From G965197405 sp965197405 (GTDB lineage Bacteria > Chloroflexota > Dehalococcoidia > Lucifugimonadales > JAGWBF01), in assembly GCA_965197405.1 (NCBI GenBank), contig OZ240206.1, forward strand, positions 558,001 to 622,000: a stretch of 64,000 nt of DNA. The letters run 5' to 3'. The notes beneath the pieces are model-generated. The model had not been told where the DNA came from, made no database searches, and saw only the letters and a list, made by a program, of their open reading frames with translations. Shown piece after piece: positions 52,759 through 61,305 of this stretch (position 1 is its first letter; the number at the start of each line of letters is the position of its first letter). The position numbers and the translations under genes are program-made.

Positions 52759-53883
52759 CTACAGATTATATACCCGGGCGGCGTTGCCGCCGGCGATCTT
52801 GGCCTTCTCATCCTCGGTGCAGTCCGCCAGAATCTCGTCTATTATCTCCCGGCTCCTCGGAAACGTGGACTCAGGATGCGGGTAGTCCGAACCCCACAGC
52901 AGGTTGTCCACTCCTATTATGTTCCGGTCCCTTATCCCCAACCCGTCTTCCTGGAACCCCAGGAAGACGTTGCTCCGGAAGAAGTCGCTGGGCAGCAGGT
53001 CTCCCTTGAACCGGTACGGCGCAAACTCAATCGCCCTCTGCGTGTAGTTGTAGTCCATCCTGTCCAGAAAATGGGGCACCCAGGACAACTCCATCTCCAC
53101 TGACCCCACCTGTAGCTTCGGGTACCGCTCGAATACCCCGTTGAATATCATGTGGCCGATGGACATCCTCACCCAGTGGTCCACGTTGCTGAAGAAGGAC
53201 GGCATACTCGTGGGGATGATGTCCTCGAACTTTTCGTTCGGGCGCAGGCGAATTGTGGTAATGTGCAGGCTGAGGGGCATATTCAAATCCTGGGCCGCGG
53301 CCCACAGAGGCTCGTACCTTGGATTATCGTACCCCCACTCCTCCGGTGGGAACACGGTAATCATGGCCCCGGCAAACCCCATCTTGGCGCAGCGCTCCAG
53401 CTCCTTTACCCCCACCTCCACGTCGTCGGTGTTGAGCATGGCTATGCCCTTGAGCCGGTCGGGGGAGGGGCTGCAAAACTCGGCGAGCCAATCGTTGTAC
53501 GTCCTGAAGATGGCCGTCAGAAGCTCGCTGTCCGCCACCCGGGTATATAGCTGAAGGCCAACGGTAGGATAGAGTATGCCCACGTCAATGCCGTCCGCGT
53601 CCATGTCTCTGACCTGCTCCTCGGGGATGTAGCCGCCGGGTAGTATCTCCTCATAGGTGCCGGCGAAGCTCAGGTTCTCCGGCTCATCGAATCTCCTGCC
53701 CGCCTGGGACCCTGCGAAGGCGCCGGCAGCCATCTGGAGGCCGTCGCAGAAGAACCAGTCTACACCGTCTACGCGAACGACGTGGGGCGCCCGGTCCCTG
53801 AACTTGGATTCGATTCTGCTTGTCCACAGGTCTGCCGGCTCGAATACGTGGTTGTCCGACGATATGACCCTGTAGTCAGACAT
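52759..53883 (-). CDS. Amidohydrolase-2 family metal-dependent hydrolase (copy B)
   Basis: A 374-residue paralogue of 8980-10113 with the same order of motifs: ISSDNHVFEPADLW, SLHITTIR (copy A SLHIGTNR), LLWGSDYPHPEST and the end AKIAGGNAARVYNL. The difference in the HIxT-xR loop suggests a related but distinct substrate. ATG 53883 is chosen as AGGAGGG lies six bases upstream; TTG two codons earlier is less likely. Confidence 0.87.
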   Translation of the reverse strand: MSDYRVISSDNHVFEPADLWTSRIESKFRDRAPHVVRVDGVDWFFCDGLQMAAGAFAGSQAGRRFDEPENLSFAGTYEEILPGGYIPEEQVRDMDADGIDVGILYPTVGLQLYTRVADSELLTAIFRTYNDWLAEFCSPSPDRLKGIAMLNTDDVEVGVKELERCAKMGFAGAMITVFPPEEWGYDNPRYEPLWAAAQDLNMPLSLHITTIRLRPNEKFEDIIPTSMPSFFSNVDHWVRMSIGHMIFNGVFERYPKLQVGSVEMELSWVPHFLDRMDYNYTQRAIEFAPYRFKGDLLPSDFFRSNVFLGFQEDGLGIRDRNIIGVDNLLWGSDYPHPESTFPRSREIIDEILADCTEDEKAKIAGGNAARVYNL

Positions 53884-54049
53884 GCTCAACCCTCCTGGAC
53901 TTTTATTTTGTACGCGCTTTTCGAGGCTTTATCCCATGCTAGACGAACTCCGGTCGCGTGACTAAGGCCATCCTTGACTACCCGTCCCTGACTACAATGA
54001 GTATAGCGACCCCCTCGCGACGTAGTCAATCTTGGAGCCTCCCCACTGT

Positions 54050-54817
54050 CTACTGAGCGGTATAGCCGCCGTCCACCACCAGGGGTGCTCCGGTGACGAA
54101 GGAGGACTCGTCGGAAGCCAGGAACAGGGCTGCGTAGGCTATCTCTTCCGGGCGGCCAAAGCGGCCCATAGGGTGGCGCTTCTTTATCGCTTCGTATAGC
54201 TCGGAGGTCTCCGCGAGGGGGCGGGTGAGGTTGGTATCCACGTAGCCTGGGCAGATGCAGTTCACCCGGATGTTGTTCTTGGCGTGCTCAAGGGCCAGAT
54301 TTTTCGTGAACTGCAACACCCCGCCCTTGGAGGGAACGTAAGCGCCGAAACCCGCCGCCCCGGTGTACTCCGACCCCACCAGTCCCATGACGGAGGAGAG
54401 ATTGATAATCGAGCCGCCGCCCTGCCGGACCATCTCCGGCACTGTGTACCAGGCCAGGAGGTAGACGCCCTTGAGGTTCACGTCCATCACCCGGTCCCAT
54501 ACCTCTTCGGGGGAGAAGGACGCGGGCAGCTGCCTGTCGGCGATGCCCGCGCAGCTGACCAGGACGTCTATTCTCCCGTAGGCCTCGAGGGTGGCCCGGA
54601 CCATGCCCTGTACGTCGGAGGCTATGGCCACGTCCCCGGTGGTGTACATGGCTTCGCCGTGAGCGGCCTTGATGGAGTCCACGGTGGCTTTGGCCGTCGC
54701 TTCATTGAAGTCGGAGGCGGATATTGCAGCCCCTTCTCCGGCGAAGAGGAGTGCAATGGCCCTTCCTATACCGGAGCCCGTCCCGGTGATTAGCGCCACC
54801 TTGTCTTGTAGCCTCAT
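54050..54817 (-). CDS. Short-chain dehydrogenase/reductase
   Basis: A 255-residue classical SDR. Cofactor motif LITGTGSGIGRAIALLF; the Asp in SASDFNEA favours NAD(H). The catalytic Ser-Tyr-Lys is in INLSSVMG and AYVPSKGG. The start at 54817 has AAGGAG. It lies 67 bases after the GMC gene in the same direction, so both may act on the same alcohol. Confidence 0.92.
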   Translation of the reverse strand: MRLQDKVALITGTGSGIGRAIALLFAGEGAAISASDFNEATAKATVDSIKAAHGEAMYTTGDVAIASDVQGMVRATLEAYGRIDVLVSCAGIADRQLPASFSPEEVWDRVMDVNLKGVYLLAWYTVPEMVRQGGGSIINLSSVMGLVGSEYTGAAGFGAYVPSKGGVLQFTKNLALEHAKNNIRVNCICPGYVDTNLTRPLAETSELYEAIKKRHPMGRFGRPEEIAYAALFLASDESSFVTGAPLVVDGGYTAQ

Positions 54818-54884
54818 AGCGGCTTTCTCCTTGCCATCTCTTTCCCTGGGACTTTGCGGTATGCCGAGGCCCTTTCCAGGGGCT

Positions 54885-56414
54885 TCACTCGACCCAGTCG
54901 GCGACGCGCTCCCCAATCATGATTGCCGTCGCGTTGGTGTTGGCTCGAATGACATCGGGCATCACGGAGGTGTCCGCCACCCGGAGTCCCTCCACCCCGC
55001 TCACCCGGCAGTATTGGTCTACCACTGCCATCGGGTCCGATGGCGGCCCCATCTTGCAGGTGCCGGAGATGTGCCGGGCAGTGCCCACGTTTTCCAGCAG
55101 CCAGGCGTCCAGCGCTTCATCGGAGGCCAGGTCCTGGTCCGTGGGGGTGGTCCGCTCCAGGACGATGTCCCTGTAGGCCTCGTGCTCCAGCAGCCGTATG
55201 CACAGCCTCACCGCTTCTCGCATTCTCCGGCGGTCCCAGGCATCGGCAAGATACCGGTAGTCGAAATGCGGCTGCACGTGGGGATCGGTGGAGGTGAGAC
55301 GCAACTCGCCCGCTCCGGCGGCCAGCCCCAGCATACAAGAGAGGCGGATTCCCTCCTCCGGTCGAATGTCCCCCGTCAGTGGAGAGTAAACGGAGGTCGT
55401 CTGGACCAGCATGTCATTGCGGGTGCCGGAGCCGGGGGCGGTGTAGCGAAGGGCGACCCGTATCCTCGGAGCGTCCACGTTCAGGGGATGGCCCTCTTTC
55501 ACCCGTAGCCCGATGCTGGCTGTGGGGTGGTTCCTGAGATTCTGGCCGACCCCCGGCAGGTCCTGCACCACCGGGATTCCCATGCTGCTCAGGTGGGCCG
55601 CCGGCCCCACGCCCGACAGCATCAGGAGGTGAGGGGACTTGATGCCGCCGGCGGTAAGTATGACCTCTTCCCCCTCCACGACGAATGTCTCCCCCCCGCT
55701 CTCCGATTCCACCCCCGCCGCCCTGTTGCCGTCGAACAGGACACGTTTGACCGGCGCGTTGCCCCTGATGGTCAGATTGGGCCTGTGGCGTGCGAGGCTC
55801 AGGTGGGTCAGGGCGGTGCTCATGCGGATACCGTCGGGGTTGTTCATGGGAAGAGAGCCCACGCCGACCGACTCCGGGCTGTTCATATCCCGGTCTTCAG
55901 GGAAACCCGCCGCGACGCAGGCCCGGTAGAAGGCCGACTGGAAAGGGGACCACTCCTCTTCCTCGTGCCGTAGGACCGGAATGGGGCCGTCGGAGCCGTG
56001 AAAGTCGTCCTGGATGTCCATGTCCGTTTCCATCTTCCTGAAGTAGGGCAGTACCTTGAGATAAGACCACTCGCCGTTGCCCAAGGAGGCCCAGCTGTCG
56101 TAGTCTTCGGGGATACCCCTCAGGAAGACCTGCCCGTTGATAGCGCCCGACCCTCCAACTACCTTGCCCTGGGCTACGTGGATTGGCCCCTGCCGGGAAG
56201 TGATCCTGCCCACCAGCGCCCAGTTGTGGGGGGAGTCTTCGGCTTCAGCCTCTCGGGTGTGGCCGTACTTCAGATGATTGGGGAGCGCGTCCACGTCCGG
56301 ATAGTCAGGCCCTGCCTCCAAGAGCAGCACCGAGCGGTTTGGGTCCTCCGACAAACGCGCGGCCAGGGCACAGCCCGCGGACCCGGCTCCGACTACGATA
56401 ACGTCATATTTCAT
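54885..56414 (-). CDS. GMC-family FAD oxidoreductase (choline dehydrogenase-like)
   Basis: A 509-residue FAD enzyme: VVGAGSAGCALAARLSEDPN, GGSGAINGQVFLRGIPEDYD, LTAGGIKSPHLLMLSGVGP and the C-terminal catalytic His in ARHISGTCKMGPPSDPMAVV. It oxidises a primary alcohol, likely to an aldehyde; choline is not shown. Start ATG 56414. Confidence 0.92.
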   Translation of the reverse strand: MKYDVIVVGAGSAGCALAARLSEDPNRSVLLLEAGPDYPDVDALPNHLKYGHTREAEAEDSPHNWALVGRITSRQGPIHVAQGKVVGGSGAINGQVFLRGIPEDYDSWASLGNGEWSYLKVLPYFRKMETDMDIQDDFHGSDGPIPVLRHEEEEWSPFQSAFYRACVAAGFPEDRDMNSPESVGVGSLPMNNPDGIRMSTALTHLSLARHRPNLTIRGNAPVKRVLFDGNRAAGVESESGGETFVVEGEEVILTAGGIKSPHLLMLSGVGPAAHLSSMGIPVVQDLPGVGQNLRNHPTASIGLRVKEGHPLNVDAPRIRVALRYTAPGSGTRNDMLVQTTSVYSPLTGDIRPEEGIRLSCMLGLAAGAGELRLTSTDPHVQPHFDYRYLADAWDRRRMREAVRLCIRLLEHEAYRDIVLERTTPTDQDLASDEALDAWLLENVGTARHISGTCKMGPPSDPMAVVDQYCRVSGVEGLRVADTSVMPDVIRANTNATAIMIGERVADWVE

Positions 56415-56586
56415 GCCTTCCCCCCTATCTTGGACATTCCCGCCATGCCCCTTGGCCTCAACACCTTCCTGGGGACATTATACACCCGGGGGGGTATTCT
56501 CAACATGAGGTGATAGTCAGATTAGGTCCAGCCGTAGGCGCGCCAAGGCTTATGCCGCATCTCATCCAACTGCACGGCCACATTTA

Positions 56587-57501
56587 GTAACTATCTCAAA
56601 TTAGCGAGGCTCCATAGGCGGCGGTACCAGATAAGGGCGCAAGCCAATTGAAGCAGGCCCAGGTAATTGGTGGGCTTCTTATCGTAGCGCACCAGTATCG
56701 CCCGGCACTTGGACAGCCAGCCCAGGGTGCGTTCCACCACCCACCGCCGGGCCGGGTGGGTTTTCTCGCCCGATTGGTCCAATTTCTCTTCGCCAATACG
56801 CCGGATATGAGGCTGGTATCCGGCGTCGGCGACGGTCACGTGGCCGGTGGGATTGTCATACCCCTTGTCCAGGCACAGGTTTTGGACCCCTTCCGGCCGG
56901 TCCACCACTATGCTCTCCAGCGTCGGCCTAAGGAGTTTCGTATCGTGGACATTGGCTCCGGCCACCACCACGCTCAGTGGCCCGCCGGCCGCGTCGACCA
57001 GGATGCTCTTCTTGCTCCCAGCCTTGCCCCGGTCCGTGGGATTGCGTCCAATGGCGCCCCCCCAAAACGCGCCTTCCCCATCGAGCAATCGGCCGACTGC
57101 CATTCCCAGTTTACGCCGTCCAATTCCTGGCATTCTTCGATCAAGGCAGCCCAGATGCCATCCAGTACCCCACGCTCTACCCAACGCTGGAAGGTCCGGT
57201 GGATGGTGCTGTCATCCCCCAGTTCCTTGGGCAAGTGGTTCCATTGGCAGGAACTGCGCATACGGAAGATGACCCCTTCCAGCATCTTGCGCTGGTCCAC
57301 CCTTTTGCGCCCCTTCGCCTTGGGCGGGTCCAACTCCAAAATCACGGGTTCGATTCGCTCCCACAGGCCATCGGATATTTCCCATATCGTTGGCAGAGTC
57401 TCGCTCTTTCCCATCATCCACCACCACATGCGTTTCCCCTATCTTAACCGAACCCCCTACGTTTTCTCCCTTTCAGACCAATCCTATTTTGAGATAGTTT
57501 C
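56587..57501 (-). mobile_element. IS5-type insertion sequence 2
   Basis: A 915-base element with imperfect inverted ends (left GTAACTATCTCAAATTAG, right reversed GAAACTATCTCAAAATAG) and flanking TTA repeats at 56584-56586 and 57502-57504. As with IS 1, the right-hand TTA is the TAA stop of the next minus-strand gene. The transposase is in two frames joined at a T4G7 run. Different from IS 1 in sequence. Confidence 0.9.
56591..57429 (-). CDS. IS2 transposase in two frames
   Basis: First part (57429 to about 57056): PTIWEISDGLWERIEPVILELD and RMRSSCQWNHLPKELGD, the DUF4096 domain, ending in WQSADCSMGKARFGG, with the first Asp. Second part (about 57070 to 56591): NPTDRGKAGSKKSILVDAAG, then Asp in NLCLDKGYDN and Glu in ARRWVVERTLGWLSK. 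A shift to the -1 frame in the slip-like T4G7 run near 57060-57070 gives a complete DDE transposase. Confidence 0.85.
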
Positions 57502-58473
57502 TTAGTAGTCCAGGGGCTGGTCAGTCATCCAGTCCAGCAGAATTACAGCCGCGCGGGGCACTGGGCGTCTTGATAGCACATCCTCTACTTCTGTCACTAC
57601 GTTGCTATTCATTTCTGGGTCTACTTCGATGGTGATACGGTTCTTGCTGGGGTCAACCGTCATTATATGTATACCGGGAATCCCCCATATGCCACCTTTG
57701 CCGAGCTCATCATGCCATTCTATCAATTGGTCCCACGTATACTGCCCCTTGATCACTCGTACTTCCCGGTCCGGGTTGGGGCCGTAGTGCTCCAGCACTA
57801 TTTCCTCCGCCTTCTCCTGGGACGGCTCCAGCATATAGACGTTGACGATGCCGGACTCTCCTCCGTAAATCCCTCCAAACCCGGGCGTAGAAAGCCCTGT
57901 CTCAGGGTCCACAACTTCAGGTGGTCTGCACTCAAACACCGGCGGGCCTAATAAAGGGCGCGGCGTTATTTCAACAGCGACCGCTTCCAGTGGGAAGCTC
58001 AGCCGGACCGACTCCTCCTGGATAAACTGCTGTACCCTTTTGCGGGTACTCTCGCAGTTGACGCCGATGACAATGCGCTTCTTGCTTACTCGCACGCCTG
58101 TCATTATCACTCCTGGAAATCCCGTAAATTCAAGTCCCCTATACCATTTGGCGAGCTGACGCCTAGTGTACTGCTCCTGGGGAGGACTGACCTCAGGAGT
58201 CAAGGAAGGCGTAGGGCTGGGTAATGGGGAGGCTGGCGGGGTCGTCCTAGGAAGAGACGAATCGGGAGTTGTCGTGGGTATCTGGTCACGAGGAGTCGAG
58301 GAAGACGTAGGGCTAGGTGATGGGGAGGCCGGCGGGGTCGGCCCAGTGAGAGACGACCCAGGGGGTGCTGTGGATGCCTGGCCGCAAGCTATGGCTGAAG
58401 CCAGGACGATGGCCGTCGCCATTCCCGCGAGTAAGTGCAGCCACGTCTTTCCAATTTCAGCCATTGAGACCAC
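57502..58473 (-). CDS. Secreted lipoprotein with two alpha/beta repeats
   Basis: A 323-residue exported protein. A hydrophobic segment and Cys near residue 30 (AIVLASAIAC) suggest a lipoprotein. A Pro/Ser/Thr linker (residues 35-95) with internal repeats (PTPPASPSPSPT and TPPASPLPSPTP) follows. Then two copies of an alpha/beta domain: RRQLAKWYRGLEFTGFPGVIMTGVRVS and EVRVIKGQYTWDQLIEWHDE with a following IHIMTVDPSKNRITIEVD. The same domain forms the N-terminus of the protease beside it. GTG 58473 or ATG 58464 may start it. The stop is the IS 2 target site. Confidence 0.75.
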   Translation of the reverse strand: MVSMAEIGKTWLHLLAGMATAIVLASAIACGQASTAPPGSSLTGPTPPASPSPSPTSSSTPRDQIPTTTPDSSLPRTTPPASPLPSPTPSLTPEVSPPQEQYTRRQLAKWYRGLEFTGFPGVIMTGVRVSKKRIVIGVNCESTRKRVQQFIQEESVRLSFPLEAVAVEITPRPLLGPPVFECRPPEVVDPETGLSTPGFGGIYGGESGIVNVYMLEPSQEKAEEIVLEHYGPNPDREVRVIKGQYTWDQLIEWHDELGKGGIWGIPGIHIMTVDPSKNRITIEVDPEMNSNVVTEVEDVLSRRPVPRAAVILLDWMTDQPLDY

Positions 58474-58524
58474 TCCCGACTCCTATCTTACAAACTCCCT
58501 TACCGGAGGGCGTCCGGACTGTGC

Positions 58525-59873
58525 TCAGCAATCGAACGTTGGGTCGCATGAGTTCCAGGTATCTGACATCCCCAGGTCAAGGTAAACGTTGCCAATCGGA
58601 CTGAACCACATCACCGGTGGCTCGTCGTTTCTGTTGGGGTCGGGGTTGGAGTTACCAGCCCAGAGTACGCCTACGAGTTCCACGTCCCAAAGGTCCCCAG
58701 AGTCGGCCCACTTGAACACGGGAGACCCACTGTCACCAGGTTCACTCTCAACGTTGGTAACGGTCTGGCAAAGAAGCGTGCGGTTCCCTTCCAGATCAGT
58801 TTTCATGCAAGTGTCTATAACCGGTCCGCTGGTCCACCCTGTGGTTCTGCCGACCTTGTTGACAATCTCTCCTTCAACTGTAATTGTGTTCTCTGCAACT
58901 ATTCGAAACTTGGCATTGTGGTCTACGGTAAGGCTGCCCACGGCAGTTGTCTTGGCAATCTTACCCACGTTTTGCGATATTCCGGCATTTAATCGCACGA
59001 AGGCGGCGTCGGATAGGCGACAGACTCGTCCGGCTTCACACCGCCTATTGTCGGCGGAAAACAGCGGATCAATCGTCTCCACAGCGATGGCAGCGGGGTT
59101 TGTTGCCGAGTCCGGTTGATGGAATACCGTACCATCTACTCCACCATCCCAGGGAGCTCTTTCGGTACAGTGGCCGGCAGTGACAAAGCCGGCTTCTCCA
59201 TTCCGAATAGTATTGAATCCCAAGGTGCAAAACCCTAGTTCTGCCCCGTTAACTGTCCCCGTAATCTGATACCCACCTTCAAGCTCATTCCCCGTTGCCC
59301 TGTTTCTGAGGGTGTGTGCGGCCAACACGGGACGCTCTCTAACTGAGATAACGATAGCCTTTTCAGGGATATTTAGAGAGGCCAATGAAGCCCTCAACCC
59401 GGCGATCGCATCTCGGTCGTCCATCCCGATCTCGATTCGATTCTGTCCCTCCGGATTCCTGAATACGGGTCCTTGCAGCTCGATATACCACTCGTAGAGC
59501 TTGGACATGGGGAATTGGGCTTGAATCAGTCGCAGCTCCCTCCTGGTTGTGAGGCCCGCTTTCAGGACGTCTTCGATTGCCTCTTTCACTTCCTCTCTTT
59601 TCAGAACGTCCTCGTATCCATCCGTTACGTACACGTAGAGGATGCTATTGTCTTCGGAGAGATACATCCCCCGCCGAACTCCGGCACGCGCCTGCCAATA
59701 TCCAGCATTAGCTCATCGTGGGTTTTGTATTGAGATGTCCCAGTACCCCCGTTGTCATCCGAGTCGCCGCTTCCATGTCAAGGTCCGTCATCACTACATT
59801 GCACGAGCGGGGGGCCGCCACCGACCAGGGCTATCAACAGACCAACCAGCAGAAACAGCTTGACGCTTTTCAT
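58525..59873 (-). pseudogene. Trypsin-like (S1) serine protease with damaged 5' end
   Basis: Positions 59667-58525 encode an alpha/beta prodomain-like region (residues about 20-115), then an S1 catalytic domain with His in FVTAGHCTE, Asp in DAAFVRL and Ser in EPGDSGSPVF, similar to alpha-lytic/streptogrisin proteases. The ATG at 59667 gives no signal peptide. Further upstream, ATG 59873 reads a good signal (MKSVKLFLLVGLLIALVGG), but a TGA at 59780-59778 follows 31 codons on. That frame continues as GSGDSDDNGGTGTSQYKTH, and joins MYLSEDN if one G is added to the G5 run at 59666-59670. So the 5' end holds a nonsense codon and a frameshift. Confidence 0.7.
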
Positions 59874-60249
59874 TGCCCTTCGCCCCCTTCGCATCTATAT
59901 TTCTAATGTCTCCCATTATATCACGTCGAATTATTAAAATTAATACTCAATTAGTGTATCGTTTTCGTTTTAGATAGTTATATTTTTCACAATATAAGTC
60001 AGAAGATATATTGCCTCAAAGTTAGAGACGGACCTGCTGCAAGCAGGCGTTCCAAATGACGAGTAGCGCCCGAGGAAACCACAAGGGTTTCCCCTACAGA
60101 ACGACGAGCCACCGGATGTAGGGCCAGCCCTTATGGCTGCCCTGGGGTAGAGAATTGAAAGACCCTGTTATACACCCAGCGAGACTTGATTGCGCGGGCG
60201 CAACGTGTATGGTATTCTCTTGACGAGATGCGACAGGAGGTTAGAGGGC
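59874..60249. other. AT-rich gap with repeat fragments
   Basis: 59920-60010 is unusually AT-rich for this window (TATTAAAATTAATACTCAAT). 60060-60120 holds a CCACAAGGGTTTCCCCTACA repeat found also near 52450. No gene is seen. It may hold the promoter of the protease operon, read leftward. Confidence 0.5.
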
Positions 60250-61131
60250 ATGACTATAGTCGGCGCCGGTCAATATACCTACGAGCTGGTGGAGAACTGG
60301 AGCAAGCTGCCCCAGGGCTGGAGCTACGGGGTGGTCACGGGTGTGGCGGTGGACTCCCAGGAAAGGGTCTACGTCTGCCAGCAGCAACAGGACCCGCCCA
60401 TCCTGGTGTTCGACCGGGAGGGCAACTACCTCACCTCCTGGGGGGGCGGCGCCATAATCGAGCCTCATACGATTTACATCGGCCCCGATGACATCCTTTA
60501 TCTCGCGGACCGGGGCGCCCACGTGGCGTCAAAGTTGAGCCTGAGCGGCGACCTCCTGCTGGAATTGGGCACCCGGGGGCAGCCTTCCGACACAGGCTGC
60601 ACCGAAGACGAAGGGGAGGTGCTGCGGGCCGGAGGTCCTTTCAACAGGCCCACGAGGATGTTCCCCTCGCCCTCCGGGGACCTCTACGTCTCCGACGGCT
60701 ACCGCAACAGCCGCGTCCACCGGTTCTCGGCGGATGGGGCGCTCATCTCATCGTGGGGCACTCCGGGCACGACCGCGCCCGCCGAGATTCGGGTCCCCCA
60801 CAGCGTCTGGGTGACCGGGCAGGGCCACGTTTACGTGTGTGACCGGTCCAACAACCGCATCCAGATATTCTCGGCGGCGGGCGAGTTCATCGGCCAGTGG
60901 TCTGACCTGAATCTGCCTACCGACATATGTATAGACACCGAGGGCGCCTTCTACGTCTGTGAAAGGCGCGGCGACTCCGAGGACTGGATAAGCGTGCGGG
61001 ATGACGGGGGGAACGAGCTGGCGCGCTGGGACACGCCCCGTGGACACCAGATACGGGTTGACTCCCACGGCGACATCTACATGGCAGGGCCGGGCAGCAA
61101 GGCAATCACCAAGTACGTGAGGAGGCGGTAG
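60250..61131 (+). CDS. NHL-repeat beta-propeller protein
   Basis: A 293-residue propeller made of NHL repeats, for example VTGVAVDSQERVYVCQQQ, PTRMFPSPSGDLYVSDGYRNSRV and PHSVWVTGQGHVYVCDRSNNRI. This is typical of peptidyl-alpha-hydroxyglycine alpha-amidating-lyase-like proteins. No signal peptide is seen with ATG 60250, which has AGGAGG upstream. Enzymatic activity is not shown. Confidence 0.85.
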   Translation: MTIVGAGQYTYELVENWSKLPQGWSYGVVTGVAVDSQERVYVCQQQQDPPILVFDREGNYLTSWGGGAIIEPHTIYIGPDDILYLADRGAHVASKLSLSGDLLLELGTRGQPSDTGCTEDEGEVLRAGGPFNRPTRMFPSPSGDLYVSDGYRNSRVHRFSADGALISSWGTPGTTAPAEIRVPHSVWVTGQGHVYVCDRSNNRIQIFSAAGEFIGQWSDLNLPTDICIDTEGAFYVCERRGDSEDWISVRDDGGNELARWDTPRGHQIRVDSHGDIYMAGPGSKAITKYVRRR

Positions 61132-61305
61132 TCTGCCGTAGCCTCTGAAAGGGTGTTTCCAAAGCCCCTTCTCCCCTTGCGGGAGAAGGCTGGGATGAGG
61201 GGTATCAGAAGAATCACCCTCACCTCAATCCTCTCCCATCAAGGGAGAGGAGGTCCGGGACGCCACTCCAGAAACATCCTCTGAGAACTTCCAGGGAGGG
61301 CCAAC
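61132..61305. repeat. Dispersed palindromic repeat (family C)
   Basis: 61145-61290 has outer ends AGGGTGTTTCC and GAAACATCCTC, with CTTCTCCCCTTGCGGGAGAA and CTCTCCCATCAAGGGAGAGG inside. The closest match to 30990-31120. Confidence 0.75.

Noticed and set aside
59778..59780. In-frame TGA in the protease leader as another Sec codon
   Set aside because: It lies in a disordered linker after a signal peptide, with no family Cys at that place, and the same gene has a frameshift. Decay is the simpler reading.
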